64,000 nt of DNA from positions 186,001 through 250,000 of the forward strand of contig NZ_FQYO01000005.1 in assembly GCF_900141735.1 (NCBI RefSeq), in the 5' to 3' direction. Positions 46,763 to 59,249 of the stretch are shown here, piece after piece (position 1 is the stretch's first letter; the number at the start of each line of letters is the position of its first letter). Source of the DNA: Wenxinia saemankumensis (GTDB lineage Bacteria > Pseudomonadota > Alphaproteobacteria > Rhodobacterales > Rhodobacteraceae). The notes beneath the pieces are model-generated. The model was not told the DNA's origin, searched no databases, and saw only the letters and a program-made list of their open reading frames with translations. The position numbers and the translations under genes are program-made.

Positions 46763-47097
46763 CCCTCGCTTCCGACGGGGGCGGGCGGGACCGCAGCGGC
46801 GGGCCGGGCGTCCTTCCGTCGGGTTCTGTCAGTCGGTCGGACCGAGAGTGTCCCCCGCGATTGGTCGAAATGTGGCACGGCACTGTCGAAAACGCGTTGA
46901 TTGCAGGAAGTTCCGCGTACAACCCGCCCCCGGCCCGGGCGATCGGCCGCGCCGGGGCGATGACCTGCCCGAAGGTCAGGCCGGACGCGAAAGTGCAAAA
47001 GCCACGCTTGCCGGCTGAAATCGGGCCCGGGGGGACTAGAGTGATCGCGGGGCGGTCGTGCCGATTCGACGACCGGAGCCAAGGAAGGAGACCCGCC
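46763..47097. other. Divergent promoter region, tad operon 1 / glutamate dehydrogenase
   Basis: No gene here. It must hold both promoters. A TTGATT at 46897-46902 followed by TACAAC at 46918-46923 is the nearest to a promoter I can see, but its 15-base spacing is poor. The AAGGAAGGAG ribosome site of the dehydrogenase is at 47082-47091. Confidence 0.35.
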
Positions 47098-48540
<1,443 letters not shown>

Positions 48541-48928
48541 CCCCCGGCGCCGGCAGGGCGGACGGCCCCGGCCGCCCGGCCCCGGCATCGCCCGGTGGGG
48601 CCATCCTGCTGGCCGGCGGGAACGGGGGGCGCCTTCCGGTCGGCGCCGTGGCGAGAGGCGGGCCGGAACCCGGCCCCGTGGCGAGTCGTGGGCGGGAAGC
48701 CGGCCGAATTTCGGCGTCAGCATGGCAAAGGCTGGATTAACCTCGCGAATTGAGAAGCCGCCCGGCCGGTGGACCCGCCCAAAGCCCTGCAAAGATTGAG
48801 GCCGGGCCGGGCCCTCTCCGCCTCAATTCACCATACTCAACAATTCCCTGCCCAATTCCCGTCGTATCGTCGACAGACCACCCTGCGACACCCACCCTCG
48901 CAGTCGTCCGTCCGGACGGGAGAGGGAC
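48541..48928. promoter_or_regulatory. Promoter region of tad operon 2 with repeated CAATTC
   Basis: CAATTC occurs at 48824, 48841 and 48853, and inverted (GAATTG) at 48747, four copies in 112 bases of sequence that is otherwise about 70% GC. The outer copies form the 8-base inverted pair GAATTGAG/CTCAATTC. A TTAACC half site of CtrA type is at 48737-48742, without a second half. A GGGAGAGGG ribosome site precedes the next ATG. The factor that reads CAATTC is unknown. Confidence 0.4.
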
Positions 48929-50596
48929 ATGAAAGCTGGGAACACGATTCGCGCCGTGCTGACGGCAGGACGGCCGACCTCGGGGGCAGGGCGGAGGGCG
49001 ATCGCGCGTTTCGCCGCCGACGAGGGCGGCGCGATGCTCATCTTCCTTCTGTTCCTGGTCATCCTCGTCCTGATGATCGGCGGGGCCTCGGTCGACTACG
49101 TCCGGTTCGAAAGTGACCGGGCGCGGCTGCAATCCATGCTCGACCGGGCGACGCTGGCCGCCGCCGACCTCGAGCAGACGATCGATTCCGAGACCGTCGT
49201 GCGCGATTTCGCCCGGCGCGAGGGGCTGGCCGACAACATCACCAGCGTGACGGTGAGGAACGAGTTCAACTCGCGCACGGTCGAGGCCAGCGCCTCGCTG
49301 CGCCACAACACGATCTTCCTGCCCCTGCTCGGCATCGACGAGATGACCGTCCTGTCCAGCAGCGAGGCGCGCGAGGACGTGCTCGACATCGAGGTGATGA
49401 TGGTGCTCGACGTCTCCGGCTCGATGGCCGGGGAGAAGATCGAGAACCTCGAGCTGGCGGCGCTGAACTTCGTCGACATCCTCAAGGAGGACGATCCGGA
49501 CGACCGGGTCACCATCGGGATCGTGCCGTTCAACGGGCAGGTCAATCTCGGCCCGACGCTGGCCGGGCGATACCTCACGCCGACCACGACCGCTGCCGGC
49601 TACTACAACGTCACCAGTCATCCCTACCGCCGCAACGTGGCCTGCGTCGACCTGCCGCCCAGCGTCTATACCGGGTCGGACATCTCCCACAGCATGCTGC
49701 TGCCCGCGACCGGTTACGCCGACCTCTTCACCGCGCCCTACCGCTATTCGTGGAGCTACACGCCCCCGGACTACAACCGACCCAACACCAACAACATGTG
49801 GTGCCAGGATTCCACGGCGAACCAGGTCCTGCTGCCGACGGGCGATATCGGCGACCTGCAGGACGCGATCCGGGGGCTCGACGCCGTGGGCGCCACCTCG
49901 ATCAACGCGGGGCTGCGCTGGGGGCTGACCTTCGTCGACGAGGACGAGCGGGACTTCTTCAACCAGCTGCGGGCGGCCGGCCACATGGGGCCCGAGATGG
50001 CCAACCGGCCCTTCGAGCAGAACGAGACCAACACGATGAAGGTCGTCGTGCTGATGACCGACGGCGAGCATTTCGCCGAGGAGCGCCTGAATCCCGGATA
50101 CCGCTCGGGCGAATCGCCGATCTGGCGCGCCTCCGACGGCCGCTATTCGATCTACCATTCCTGGCGCGGCGGCTCGAACCGCTACTGGTGGCCGCATAGC
50201 GGCGAATGGAAGAGCTATCCCTATCCCAGCAGCACGACGGCCGTCCGTCAGGATTGGCGCCAGATCTGGGAAGAGGTGCGGGTGCAGTACGTGGCGTGGG
50301 AGCTCTATGCCCGCGCCTCCGGCAACACCAACACCTACTACAACACGCTCGACGCCTTCCGCAGCCAGACCGGCACCGCGACCATGGACGCCCAGCTGCG
50401 CCGGATCTGCGACGATGCCCGGGACGACGACATCGTCATCTTCGGCGTGTCCTTCCAGGCGCCGCAGAACGGAAGGCAGCTGATCTTCGACTGCTCGTTC
50501 ACCCCCTCGCATTTCTACGATGCCGAGGTGGACGACGTGCAGGACGTGTTCGAGGCGATCGCCAACCAGATCCAGTCGCTGAGGCTGGTGCAATGA
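48929..50596 (+). CDS. TadG-like protein with von Willebrand A domain (operon 2)
   Basis: 555-residue paralogue of the VWA protein at 45119-46762. The N-terminal TadG helix is AADEGGAMLIFLLFLVILVLMIGGASVDYVRFES (about 29-62). The VWA domain opens with LDIEVMMVLDVSGSMAGEKIENLE (metal site DVSGS) and continues with VVLMTDGEHFAEERLNPGYRSG. The mid region is rich in Tyr, Asn and Ser (YRYSWSYTPPDYNRPNTNN), quite unlike operon 1, which suggests different ligands. Its TGA overlaps the next ATG (ATGA). Confidence 0.9.
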   Translation: MKAGNTIRAVLTAGRPTSGAGRRAIARFAADEGGAMLIFLLFLVILVLMIGGASVDYVRFESDRARLQSMLDRATLAAADLEQTIDSETVVRDFARREGLADNITSVTVRNEFNSRTVEASASLRHNTIFLPLLGIDEMTVLSSSEAREDVLDIEVMMVLDVSGSMAGEKIENLELAALNFVDILKEDDPDDRVTIGIVPFNGQVNLGPTLAGRYLTPTTTAAGYYNVTSHPYRRNVACVDLPPSVYTGSDISHSMLLPATGYADLFTAPYRYSWSYTPPDYNRPNTNNMWCQDSTANQVLLPTGDIGDLQDAIRGLDAVGATSINAGLRWGLTFVDEDERDFFNQLRAAGHMGPEMANRPFEQNETNTMKVVVLMTDGEHFAEERLNPGYRSGESPIWRASDGRYSIYHSWRGGSNRYWWPHSGEWKSYPYPSSTTAVRQDWRQIWEEVRVQYVAWELYARASGNTNTYYNTLDAFRSQTGTATMDAQLRRICDDARDDDIVIFGVSFQAPQNGRQLIFDCSFTPSHFYDAEVDDVQDVFEAIANQIQSLRLVQ

Positions 50597-51123
50597 TCGG
50601 GCGCTTCGTGAAGGGCTTCCTCGCCTCGGAGGAGGGGACGGCCACGCTGGAATTCTGTCTCTACTTCGTGCCGGTGATGTACATCTTCTTCACCGGGCTC
50701 GAGCTGGGCCTCGTCCAGACGCGTCACGTGATGCTCGAGCGTTCGCTCGACCTCGCGGTGCGGGACGTGCGGCTGGGGCGCCTGACGCCGGTCAATCACG
50801 CCACGCTGTCCGAGCGGGTCTGCTCGTACAACCCGCTCCTCTCCAGCTGCGCCGACCTGCGCCTCGAGATGGAGCGGCTGGACCCGCGGGACCTGACGCT
50901 GATCGCCGACGACGCCGATTGCGCCGATCGCGGCGACGACGAGAAGCCGATCCGGTCGAGCTTCGACCGGCTCGACGGCAACCAGATGGCGATCCTGCGG
51001 GCCTGCGCCCTGTTCGACCCGATGTTCCCCGGCGCAGGCCTCGGCGCGTCGATCTACAAGGAATCCGAGGGCGCCTACGGCCTGATCGCCACGTCCCTCT
51101 TCGTGGTGGAGCCGCGCGAATGA
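50593..51123 (+). CDS. TadE-like pilus protein (first TadE of operon 2)
   Basis: 176-residue pseudopilin-like protein. ASEEGTATLEFCLYFVPVMYIFFTGLELGLVQTRHVMLERSLDLAVRDVR is the TadE helix with its conserved glutamate. Cysteines at CSYNPLLSSC, DCADRGD and RACALFDPMFPG match those of the operon 1 paralogue. Translation is coupled to the VWA gene before it and to the second TadE gene after it (both ATGA). Confidence 0.88.
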   Translation: MIGRFVKGFLASEEGTATLEFCLYFVPVMYIFFTGLELGLVQTRHVMLERSLDLAVRDVRLGRLTPVNHATLSERVCSYNPLLSSCADLRLEMERLDPRDLTLIADDADCADRGDDEKPIRSSFDRLDGNQMAILRACALFDPMFPGAGLGASIYKESEGAYGLIATSLFVVEPRE

Positions 51124-51731
51124 CCGGGGCGCTGCAAAAGGTCCGCGCGGGCCTCGGGCGGTTCGCCGGCCGGTTCCTGCGCCGCAGCGAGGGGACGGTC
51201 ACGGTCGAGCTGGTCATGGGCCTGCCGATGGTGGTCTGGGCGATGATGGCAGGCTGGGTCTACTACGACAGCTTCCGCACCGAGGCGACGAACACCCGCG
51301 CCGCCTACACGATCGGCGACGCGCTGAGCCGCGAGACGAACTTCATCTCTCCGGTCTACATGAACAGCCTGTCCGAGCTGCAGGGCTTCCTCCTGCAATC
51401 GGACCAGGACCGCGCGCTGCGGGTCACCGTGGTCCGCTACGAGCAGAGCCGCGACCGCCACCGCGTGGTCTGGAGCCAGGTGCGCGGCACGATGTCGGGG
51501 ATCCAGCCGCTGCAGAACGCCGACATCGCCGCGCACTACGACCGGATCCCGATCACCTCGAATGCGGGCCGCATGATCCTGGTCGAGAGCTGGCTCGACT
51601 ACGAGCCTGACGCGAATGTCGGGCTCGACGCCTACACCTTCTACAACTTCACCGCGACGCGGCCGCGCTTCGCCGGGCAGCTCTGCTGGAACAGCAACGA
51701 GAACGGCGACCTGGCCACCTCGACCTGCTGA
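51120..51731 (+). CDS. TadE-like pilus protein (second TadE of operon 2)
   Basis: 203-residue protein with the TadE-type helix RRSEGTVTVELVMGLPMVVWAMMAGW. It shares with the operon 1 paralogue RAAYTIGDALSRETNFISP, NSLSELQGFL, VESWLDYEPDANVGLDAYTFYNF and the final cysteine pair. Start ATG overlaps the previous stop. It ends 106 bases before dnaG, so this second triplet and the replication genes may share transcripts. Confidence 0.86.
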   Translation: MTGALQKVRAGLGRFAGRFLRRSEGTVTVELVMGLPMVVWAMMAGWVYYDSFRTEATNTRAAYTIGDALSRETNFISPVYMNSLSELQGFLLQSDQDRALRVTVVRYEQSRDRHRVVWSQVRGTMSGIQPLQNADIAAHYDRIPITSNAGRMILVESWLDYEPDANVGLDAYTFYNFTATRPRFAGQLCWNSNENGDLATSTC

Positions 51732-51837
51732 GAAGCGGCGGCGGGGCGGCACACGCCCGCCCCGCGCCCGGGGGTCGCGGCGACGACCGGCCGCCCCGGC
51801 GCTTGAACGCGCCGCCGGCGGGGCCGATATTCGACCC

Positions 51838-53814
51838 ATGAGTCTTCCCCCCACCTTCCTCGACGAGCTGCGCGCGCGGCTCTCCCTCGGCCAGGTCGTC
51901 GGCCGCAAGGTCATGTGGGACAATCGCAAGTCGAACCAGGGGAAGGGCGATCTCTGGGCGCCGTGCCCGTTCCACCAGGAGAAGACCGCCAGCTTCCACG
52001 TCGATGATCGCAAGGGCTTCTACTACTGCTTCGGCTGCCACGCGAAGGGCGACGCCATCTCCTTCGTGATGGAGACCGAGAACGTCCCCTTCATGGAGGC
52101 GATCGAGATCCTGGCTGGCGAGGCGGGGATGCAGATGCCCGCCCGCGATCCCGCCGCGAAGGAGAAGCAGGACGAGCGCGCCCGCCTCCACGAGGTGATG
52201 GACGAGGCGATCCGCTGGTTCCGCCTTCAGCTGCGCACAGCCGCCGGGGCGGAGGCGCGGGCCTATCTCGACCGTCGCGGTCTGGGCGAGGCGGCGCGCG
52301 AACGGTGGGAGATCGGCTTCGCCCCCCCGGGCTGGGAAGGGCTGCGCGAGGCGCTGATGGGGCGTGGCATCGACGTGAAGGACCTGCTGGCCTGCGGGCT
52401 GGTGCGGAACTCGGACAAGGGCAGGGCGCCCTACGACGTGTTCCGGGGGCGCATCATGTTCCCGATCCGCGACGGGCGGGGGCGGCCCATCGCCTTCGGC
52501 GGGCGGGCGATGGATCCGTCGGACAATGCCAAGTACCTGAACTCGCCCGAGACGCGGCTCTTCGACAAGGGACGCTCGCTCTACAACCACGCTCCCGCGC
52601 GCGAGGCGGCGGGCAAGGGTCAGCCGCTGATCGTGGCCGAGGGCTACATGGACGTGATCGCGCTGGCCGAGGCGGGGTTCGGCGCCTCCGTCGCGCCGCT
52701 GGGGACCGCGATCACCGAGGAGCAGCTCGCCCTGCTCTGGCGGATCGCGCCTGAACCGGTGATCGCGCTCGACGGCGACGCGGCGGGCCTGCGCGCCGCG
52801 ATGCGGGTCATCGACCTCGCCCTGCCGCTGATGGAGGTGGGCAAGTCGTTGCGCTTCGCGCTGATGCCGCAGGGCCAGGACCCGGACGACCTATTGCGGG
52901 CCAAGGGGCCGGAGGCGGTGAAGCAGGTGCTCGACGGCGCGCTGCCGATGGTCGACCTGCTCTGGCGGCGCGAGACGGAAGGAAAGTCCTTCGACAGTCC
53001 CGAGCGGCGGGCCGCGCTCGATCACGCTCTGCGTGGCGCGACCGGGAAGATCCGCGATCCCTCGTTGCGGCACCATTACGACCAGGCGCTGAAGGACCGC
53101 AAATGGGAGCTGTTCCGCGGCCAGCGCCCGGCGAAGCCGCGGCGGGCCTGGACCCCCGGCAAGCCCCCGCCGGAACCCGTGCGGGCCGAGACGCGCGGCT
53201 CGATCCTTGCCGCGGCGGGCGACAGCGAGGACCGCCTGCGCGAGGCGGCGATCCTCGCCACCCTGGTCGTGACCCCCGGCGCGCTGACCGAGTTCGAGGC
53301 CGAGATCGAGCGGATGGAGTGCCGGGATCCCGCCCATCGGCGCATCCGCGACGCGATCCTTCGGCTGGGCGCGGCGCAGGACCTCAGGGCCGAACTGGCG
53401 CACGACCTCGGCGAGGCGGCCCTTGAAACGCTCTTTGCCGAGCGCCATGTGGCGATCACGCCGGCGGTCCGCCGCCCCGGCGACATCGAAACGGCCCGGC
53501 TCGGCCTCGCCGAGGATCTCGCCCGGCTCGGCGCCCGCCGCGGGCAGGCCCGCGAGATCGCCGAGGCCGCCCTCGACGTCGAGGGGGTCGCGGACGAGGG
53601 GCTGACCTGGCGGCTTGCCCAGGCGGCGCGTGCGCTCGAACGGGCGGGGCGCGGCGATGGCGAGGACCGGGCGGAATACGAGACGGGCCCGAACGGCGCC
53701 AAGGTCCGGCGCGAAGAGCGGACCGCCTTCGCTGACCTGCTGGGGCGGATCGACTATGCCAAGGGCGGCGCCCGCGGCGGGACCAGTGGCGGGGGCGGAG
53801 GCCGGCCCCGCTGA
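51838..53814 (+). CDS. dnaG: DNA primase
   Basis: Makes RNA primers for lagging-strand replication. The 658-residue protein has the CHC2 zinc site CPFHQEKTASFHVDDRKGFYYCFGC (41-65), the DnaG core (MFPIRDGRGRPIAFGGRAM), the TOPRIM motif VAEGYMDVIALAEAG with DGDAAGLRAAMR, and a C-terminal helicase-binding region (from about 450). Start at MSLPPTFLDELRARLSL, the canonical N-terminus. It is immediately upstream of rpoD, as in many bacteria. Confidence 0.97.
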   Translation: MSLPPTFLDELRARLSLGQVVGRKVMWDNRKSNQGKGDLWAPCPFHQEKTASFHVDDRKGFYYCFGCHAKGDAISFVMETENVPFMEAIEILAGEAGMQMPARDPAAKEKQDERARLHEVMDEAIRWFRLQLRTAAGAEARAYLDRRGLGEAARERWEIGFAPPGWEGLREALMGRGIDVKDLLACGLVRNSDKGRAPYDVFRGRIMFPIRDGRGRPIAFGGRAMDPSDNAKYLNSPETRLFDKGRSLYNHAPAREAAGKGQPLIVAEGYMDVIALAEAGFGASVAPLGTAITEEQLALLWRIAPEPVIALDGDAAGLRAAMRVIDLALPLMEVGKSLRFALMPQGQDPDDLLRAKGPEAVKQVLDGALPMVDLLWRRETEGKSFDSPERRAALDHALRGATGKIRDPSLRHHYDQALKDRKWELFRGQRPAKPRRAWTPGKPPPEPVRAETRGSILAAAGDSEDRLREAAILATLVVTPGALTEFEAEIERMECRDPAHRRIRDAILRLGAAQDLRAELAHDLGEAALETLFAERHVAITPAVRRPGDIETARLGLAEDLARLGARRGQAREIAEAALDVEGVADEGLTWRLAQAARALERAGRGDGEDRAEYETGPNGAKVRREERTAFADLLGRIDYAKGGARGGTSGGGGGRPR

Positions 53815-53900
53815 TGCCGAAGGGGCGGTCGCGGACCGCCCCGGCGCGACGACCGAATGTGATGCGGATTTGCCGCCGCCCCCGTTGCGAATCACCTCCC

Positions 53901-53944
53901 TTTGGTTGATTCGTGACCAATTCCGCCTACCTGATTCGATCAGG
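53901..53944 (+). promoter_or_regulatory. Candidate rpoD promoter/operator region
   Basis: A relatively AT-rich stretch between dnaG and rpoD holds TGATTCG twice (53907 and 53932, 25 bases apart), each inside an inverted repeat: TTGGT/ACCAA (53902-53920) and CCTGAT-TCG-ATCAGG (53930-53944). TTGATT (53906) with TACCTG 16 bases later could be a weak promoter. A regulatory role is inferred from symmetry and place only. Confidence 0.35.
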
Positions 53945-54015
53945 TGCGGAACGCGACGAGCGGCAGTGGGGACCGGCAACGGGACCGCTTTTGCGGGACT
54001 TATCGAGGGGATATG

Positions 54016-56010
<1,995 letters not shown>

Positions 56011-56149
56011 GGCCGCCGGGATCGTGGCGGGCGGCATTCCGGTGCCGGCCGCCGGATCGTTTGAACGAGGCAGGGGGCGGGCCCCCGCGCCAGGCCCTGC
56101 GGGCAGGGCGCAGCGCCCACGACCGGACCGACCACGGAGGACCGACCTG

Positions 56150-56419
56150 ATGTCATGGCTATCCAGATTGCTCGGTGGGGGCGCGGCCGCCCCGGCGAAA
56201 ACCTCCGCCGCGCCGGAGGCCTACAAGGACTTCCTTATCTATCCCGAGCCGCAGAAGGACGGCGGCAAGTGGCGGATCGCCGGAAGGGTGGAGAAGGGCG
56301 AGCGGAGCCATCACTTCGTCCGGGCCGATACGCTCGAGACCGAGGAGCAGGGCGTGGCCGAGAGCCTGGCCAAGGGCAAGCTGATCGTCGACCAGCTGGG
56401 CGAGAGCGTCTTCGACTGA
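56150..56419 (+). CDS. HlyU-family small protein
   Basis: 89-residue protein of the HlyU family (PF10115 type). The conserved block is YKDFLIYPEPQKDGGKWRIAGRVEK and HHFVRADTLETEEQGVAESLAKGKLIVDQLGE. The N-terminus MSWLSRLLGGGAA is amphipathic. In Vibrio HlyU is a regulator, but this short family is not the winged-helix HlyU and its function is unknown. CGGAGG sits 9 bases before the ATG. The TGA overlaps the next gene's ATG (TGATG). Confidence 0.8.
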   Translation: MSWLSRLLGGGAAAPAKTSAAPEAYKDFLIYPEPQKDGGKWRIAGRVEKGERSHHFVRADTLETEEQGVAESLAKGKLIVDQLGESVFD

Positions 56420-56826
56420 TGTCCCTCAATGATCTGAACGACGGGCTGCCGGACGCCCTGCAGCCGCTGGTGGATTACATCCGCACGGACCACGAGTATC
56501 GCGCGCCGGTCGTGTGCTTCGTCGGCACCGACCAGATGGTCGAGGTCGATCCGGGCGAGGAGATCGCCCTGGAGGACGAGGAGCGGTTCGTCGAGGCGAT
56601 CCTCCAGGCCAACGGGCTGGGCCTGACGGGGGCGGTGATCTTCTGCCGCCATCCCCGGGCCGAGGACCAGCTGCGTATGATCGTCGCCGGTGAGGACGAG
56701 TTCCGCTTCTTCCGCGTGCCCCCGATGGGGCCCGTGCTCGAGGATGCCCGTCCCGGCTTCTGGGCGCTGCGCCCGATGGCGGCCGAGGACCGCCCCGAAG
56801 GGGGCGGCACGCCCGGCCTGCACTAG
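56419..56826 (+). CDS. Conserved acidic protein, unknown function
   Basis: 135-residue strongly acidic soluble protein. The N-terminus MSLNDLNDGLPDALQPLVDYIRTDHEYRAPVVC is followed by VGTDQMVEVDPGEEIALEDEERF and DQLRMIVAGEDEFRFFRVPPMGP. There is no signal peptide, membrane helix or recognised catalytic motif. Its start is fused to the stop of the HlyU-like gene, so the two products are made together and probably act together. I do not recognise the family. Confidence 0.72.
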   Translation: MSLNDLNDGLPDALQPLVDYIRTDHEYRAPVVCFVGTDQMVEVDPGEEIALEDEERFVEAILQANGLGLTGAVIFCRHPRAEDQLRMIVAGEDEFRFFRVPPMGPVLEDARPGFWALRPMAAEDRPEGGGTPGLH

Positions 56827-56841
56827 CCCGTGCCGGGGCCC

Positions 56842-57516
56842 CTAGGTCCGGGGCATCAGGTAGACCTCGCGCACGTCCGCGCTGCCCCGCGCGGTCAGTG
56901 CCAGCATGACCGCGTCGGCCACGTCCTCCGGCTTCAGCTTGTCGGGCTTGGGCTCGTCGAAGAACGGCGTGTCGACCATGCCGGGCGCGATCACCGTGCA
57001 GCGCCCGCCCCATTCGCGCATCTCCTCGGACAGGTTGCCGGCATAGCCGTGCACGAACCATTTCGTGGCCCCGTAGACCGACCCCGCGATATGCCGTCGC
57101 CCGGCGGCGCTGCCGGTCAGCAGGATGTGGCCCCTGCGCGGCTTCAGATGGGGCAGGGCGGCCTTCACTGTCTTCAGCAGGGCCATGATGTTGAGGTCGA
57201 TCATGCCCTGCCAGTCGTCGAGATCGCCGTCCTCGGTCCCCTTGCCGGACGTGCCGCGCCCCGCATTGGCATAGGCGGCATCGACCCCGCCGAACCGTTC
57301 GGCGAGCTGCGCGAGCGCGCGGTCCTGCGCCGCGAAGTCGGTGGCGTCGCCCGGCAGGGCGAGCGCGCGCGCCCCGAGCTCGTCGGCGAGGGCCGCGATC
57401 TTCTCCTCCGACCGGGCGAAGAGGCCGACATTCCAGCCCCCCGCGACGGCCGCGCGGGCCGTGGCGGCGCCGATCCCGGTGGAGGCGCCGGTGATGAAGA
57501 GGGTCCGGTCGGTCAT
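56842..57516 (-). CDS. SDR-family NAD(P)-dependent oxidoreductase
   Basis: Short-chain dehydrogenase of 224 residues. The cofactor motif is ITGASTGIGAATARAAVAGG and the NAG element is YANAGRG. The catalytic Ser and YxxxK are in LTGSAAGRRHIAGSVYGATKWFVHG. It resembles YdfG-type 3-hydroxy-acid dehydrogenases, but the substrate is uncertain. It converges on the acidic-protein gene and is divergent from rmuC. No operon partners. Confidence 0.88.
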   Translation of the reverse strand: MTDRTLFITGASTGIGAATARAAVAGGWNVGLFARSEEKIAALADELGARALALPGDATDFAAQDRALAQLAERFGGVDAAYANAGRGTSGKGTEDGDLDDWQGMIDLNIMALLKTVKAALPHLKPRRGHILLTGSAAGRRHIAGSVYGATKWFVHGYAGNLSEEMREWGGRCTVIAPGMVDTPFFDEPKPDKLKPEDVADAVMLALTARGSADVREVYLMPRT

Positions 57517-57633
57517 GTCGTGCTCCCGTGTCGTGGTCGCGGGGGCAACGCCCGAGCGGCCGGCCGGGTCCGCGCGGCTTGACGCCGCAGGACCGAAAGG
57601 AGAACATCGCCGCGTCCCGAGGAGTCCCCGTCC

Positions 57634-59142
57634 ATGCCGTTTTCTTCCGAAGCCCTCGTCGCGGCTCTCGCCTTCGTGGCCCTCGCCCTGCTGGCAATCG
57701 CCCTCCTCTCGGTCCGGTCGGGTCGCGCGCAGCTCGCCGCGCTGCGGGCCGATCTGGATGCCGCCCGGACCGAGCGCGACCGGGCCGGCGAGCGGCTGGA
57801 CGGCCGCGAGACCCGGCTCGCCGAGCTGTCCGCCGAGCTCGAGGCCCTGCGCGCCGCGCGCGAGACTGACCGTGCCGCCCATGATGAGACCGCCCGCCAG
57901 GCCGCCGCCCTGCGCGAGGCGGTCACCCGGATGGAGGCCGCGGCCGAGAAGGCGGCGGCCGAGATGGCCGCCCTGCAGGGCAGGCACGGCGCCCTGCAGG
58001 ACGAGCATGGCGCGCTGCAGCGCCGCCATGCCCATCTGCAGGCCGATACCGACGGCAAGCTCGCCTCGGCCGAGCGCGAGGTCGCGGCGCTGAAGGACCT
58101 GCGCGAGGAGATGTCCCGCCGCTTCGAGGAGCTGGCCGGCGCCACGCTGCGCCGCACGGGCGAGGATTTCTCCAAGGCCCACACCGCCCGGCTGACCGAG
58201 CTGCTCACGCCGTTCCGCGAGCATGTCGGGCGGTTCGAGGCCGAGCTGCGGCAGGTCCACGGCAAGGCCGACGAGGAACGGGCGCGCCTGGCGCAGCAGA
58301 TCTCGATGCTGACGACCCAGACCGAGACGGTCCGCAGCGAGGCGGCGAACCTCACCCGCGCGCTGAAGGGCGACCAGCAGAAGCAGGGCGCCTGGGGCGA
58401 GATGATCCTGGAACGCATCCTCGAGGATTCGGGCCTGCAGGAGGGCCTGCATTACGAGACGCAGGCCAGCCGCACCGACGAGGAGGGGGGCCGCTACCGC
58501 CCCGACGTGGTGGTCAAGATGCCGCGCCGGAAGGTGCTGGTCGTGGACAGCAAGGTCTCGCTCAAGGCCTATAACGAGCTCGTCGCGGCCGAGGACGACG
58601 CCCCGCGGGCCGAGGCGCTCGCCCGCCACGTCGCCTCGCTGCGGCGCCACATCGACACGCTCGCGGCCAAGGGCTACGACCGGCTGGAGCAGGGATCGGT
58701 CGATTACGTCCTGATGTTCGTGCCCATCGAGGGCGCGCTCTCGGCCGCGCTGGGCGCCCAGGGGGACCTCACCTCCTACGCCGTGTCCAAGGGCGTGGGG
58801 GTGATGACCCCCACCACCCTGATGGTCACGCTGCGCACGGTCGAGCATATCTGGACGGTCGAGCGGCGCGAGAGCAACGCCGAGGAGATCGCCCGCCGGG
58901 CCGGTCTCCTCTACGACAAGGTCGCGGGTTTCGTGGACAACATGAACAAGGTGGGCACCCATCTGGACAATGCGGTGCGTGCCCATTCCGACGCCTACGG
59001 CCAGCTCAGGACCGGGTCGGGCAACGTCCTGCGGCAGGTCGAGATGCTCAAGGAGATGGGGGCGAGGACGAAGAAGTCCCTGGCGACGGAGTTCGACGGG
59101 GCGGACGAGCCGCGCGCCCTGCCGGGCGAGGCGGCGGACTAG
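57634..59142 (+). CDS. rmuC: DNA recombination protein RmuC
   Basis: Protein of the RmuC family, which restrains rearrangements at inverted repeats. The 502 residues comprise an N-terminal membrane helix (LVAALAFVALALLAIALLSV, 8-27), a long coiled coil (about 30-200, with the periodic DEHGALQRRHAHLQ) and the nuclease-like RmuC domain (about 235-450) with QKQGAWGEMILERILEDSGL, RPDVVVKMPRRKVLVVDSKVSL and MLMFVPIEGALSAAL. The biochemical activity is inferred from the PD-(D/E)XK relationship. AGGAG upstream supports the start. Confidence 0.95.
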   Translation: MPFSSEALVAALAFVALALLAIALLSVRSGRAQLAALRADLDAARTERDRAGERLDGRETRLAELSAELEALRAARETDRAAHDETARQAAALREAVTRMEAAAEKAAAEMAALQGRHGALQDEHGALQRRHAHLQADTDGKLASAEREVAALKDLREEMSRRFEELAGATLRRTGEDFSKAHTARLTELLTPFREHVGRFEAELRQVHGKADEERARLAQQISMLTTQTETVRSEAANLTRALKGDQQKQGAWGEMILERILEDSGLQEGLHYETQASRTDEEGGRYRPDVVVKMPRRKVLVVDSKVSLKAYNELVAAEDDAPRAEALARHVASLRRHIDTLAAKGYDRLEQGSVDYVLMFVPIEGALSAALGAQGDLTSYAVSKGVGVMTPTTLMVTLRTVEHIWTVERRESNAEEIARRAGLLYDKVAGFVDNMNKVGTHLDNAVRAHSDAYGQLRTGSGNVLRQVEMLKEMGARTKKSLATEFDGADEPRALPGEAAD

Positions 59143-59249
59143 TGGCGCCCGTGCAACGGCTCCCCCCCGTCCCGGGACCGGCGGAACGCCCGGCCGCCCC
59201 GACTCGTTGACCCGTCGACCGGGCCCCAGCCGGAAAGGGAACCCCCGCC

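Noticed and set aside
46897-46923. Sigma-70 promoter for gdhB (TTGATT..TACAAC)
   Set aside because: The 15-base spacing is shorter than normal and the -10 match is weak; mentioned only as the best candidate in that gap.
48737-48752. CtrA box before tad operon 2
   Set aside because: TTAACC is followed seven bases later by AATT, not TTAA. Only a half site is present, unlike the full box before the chemoreceptor.
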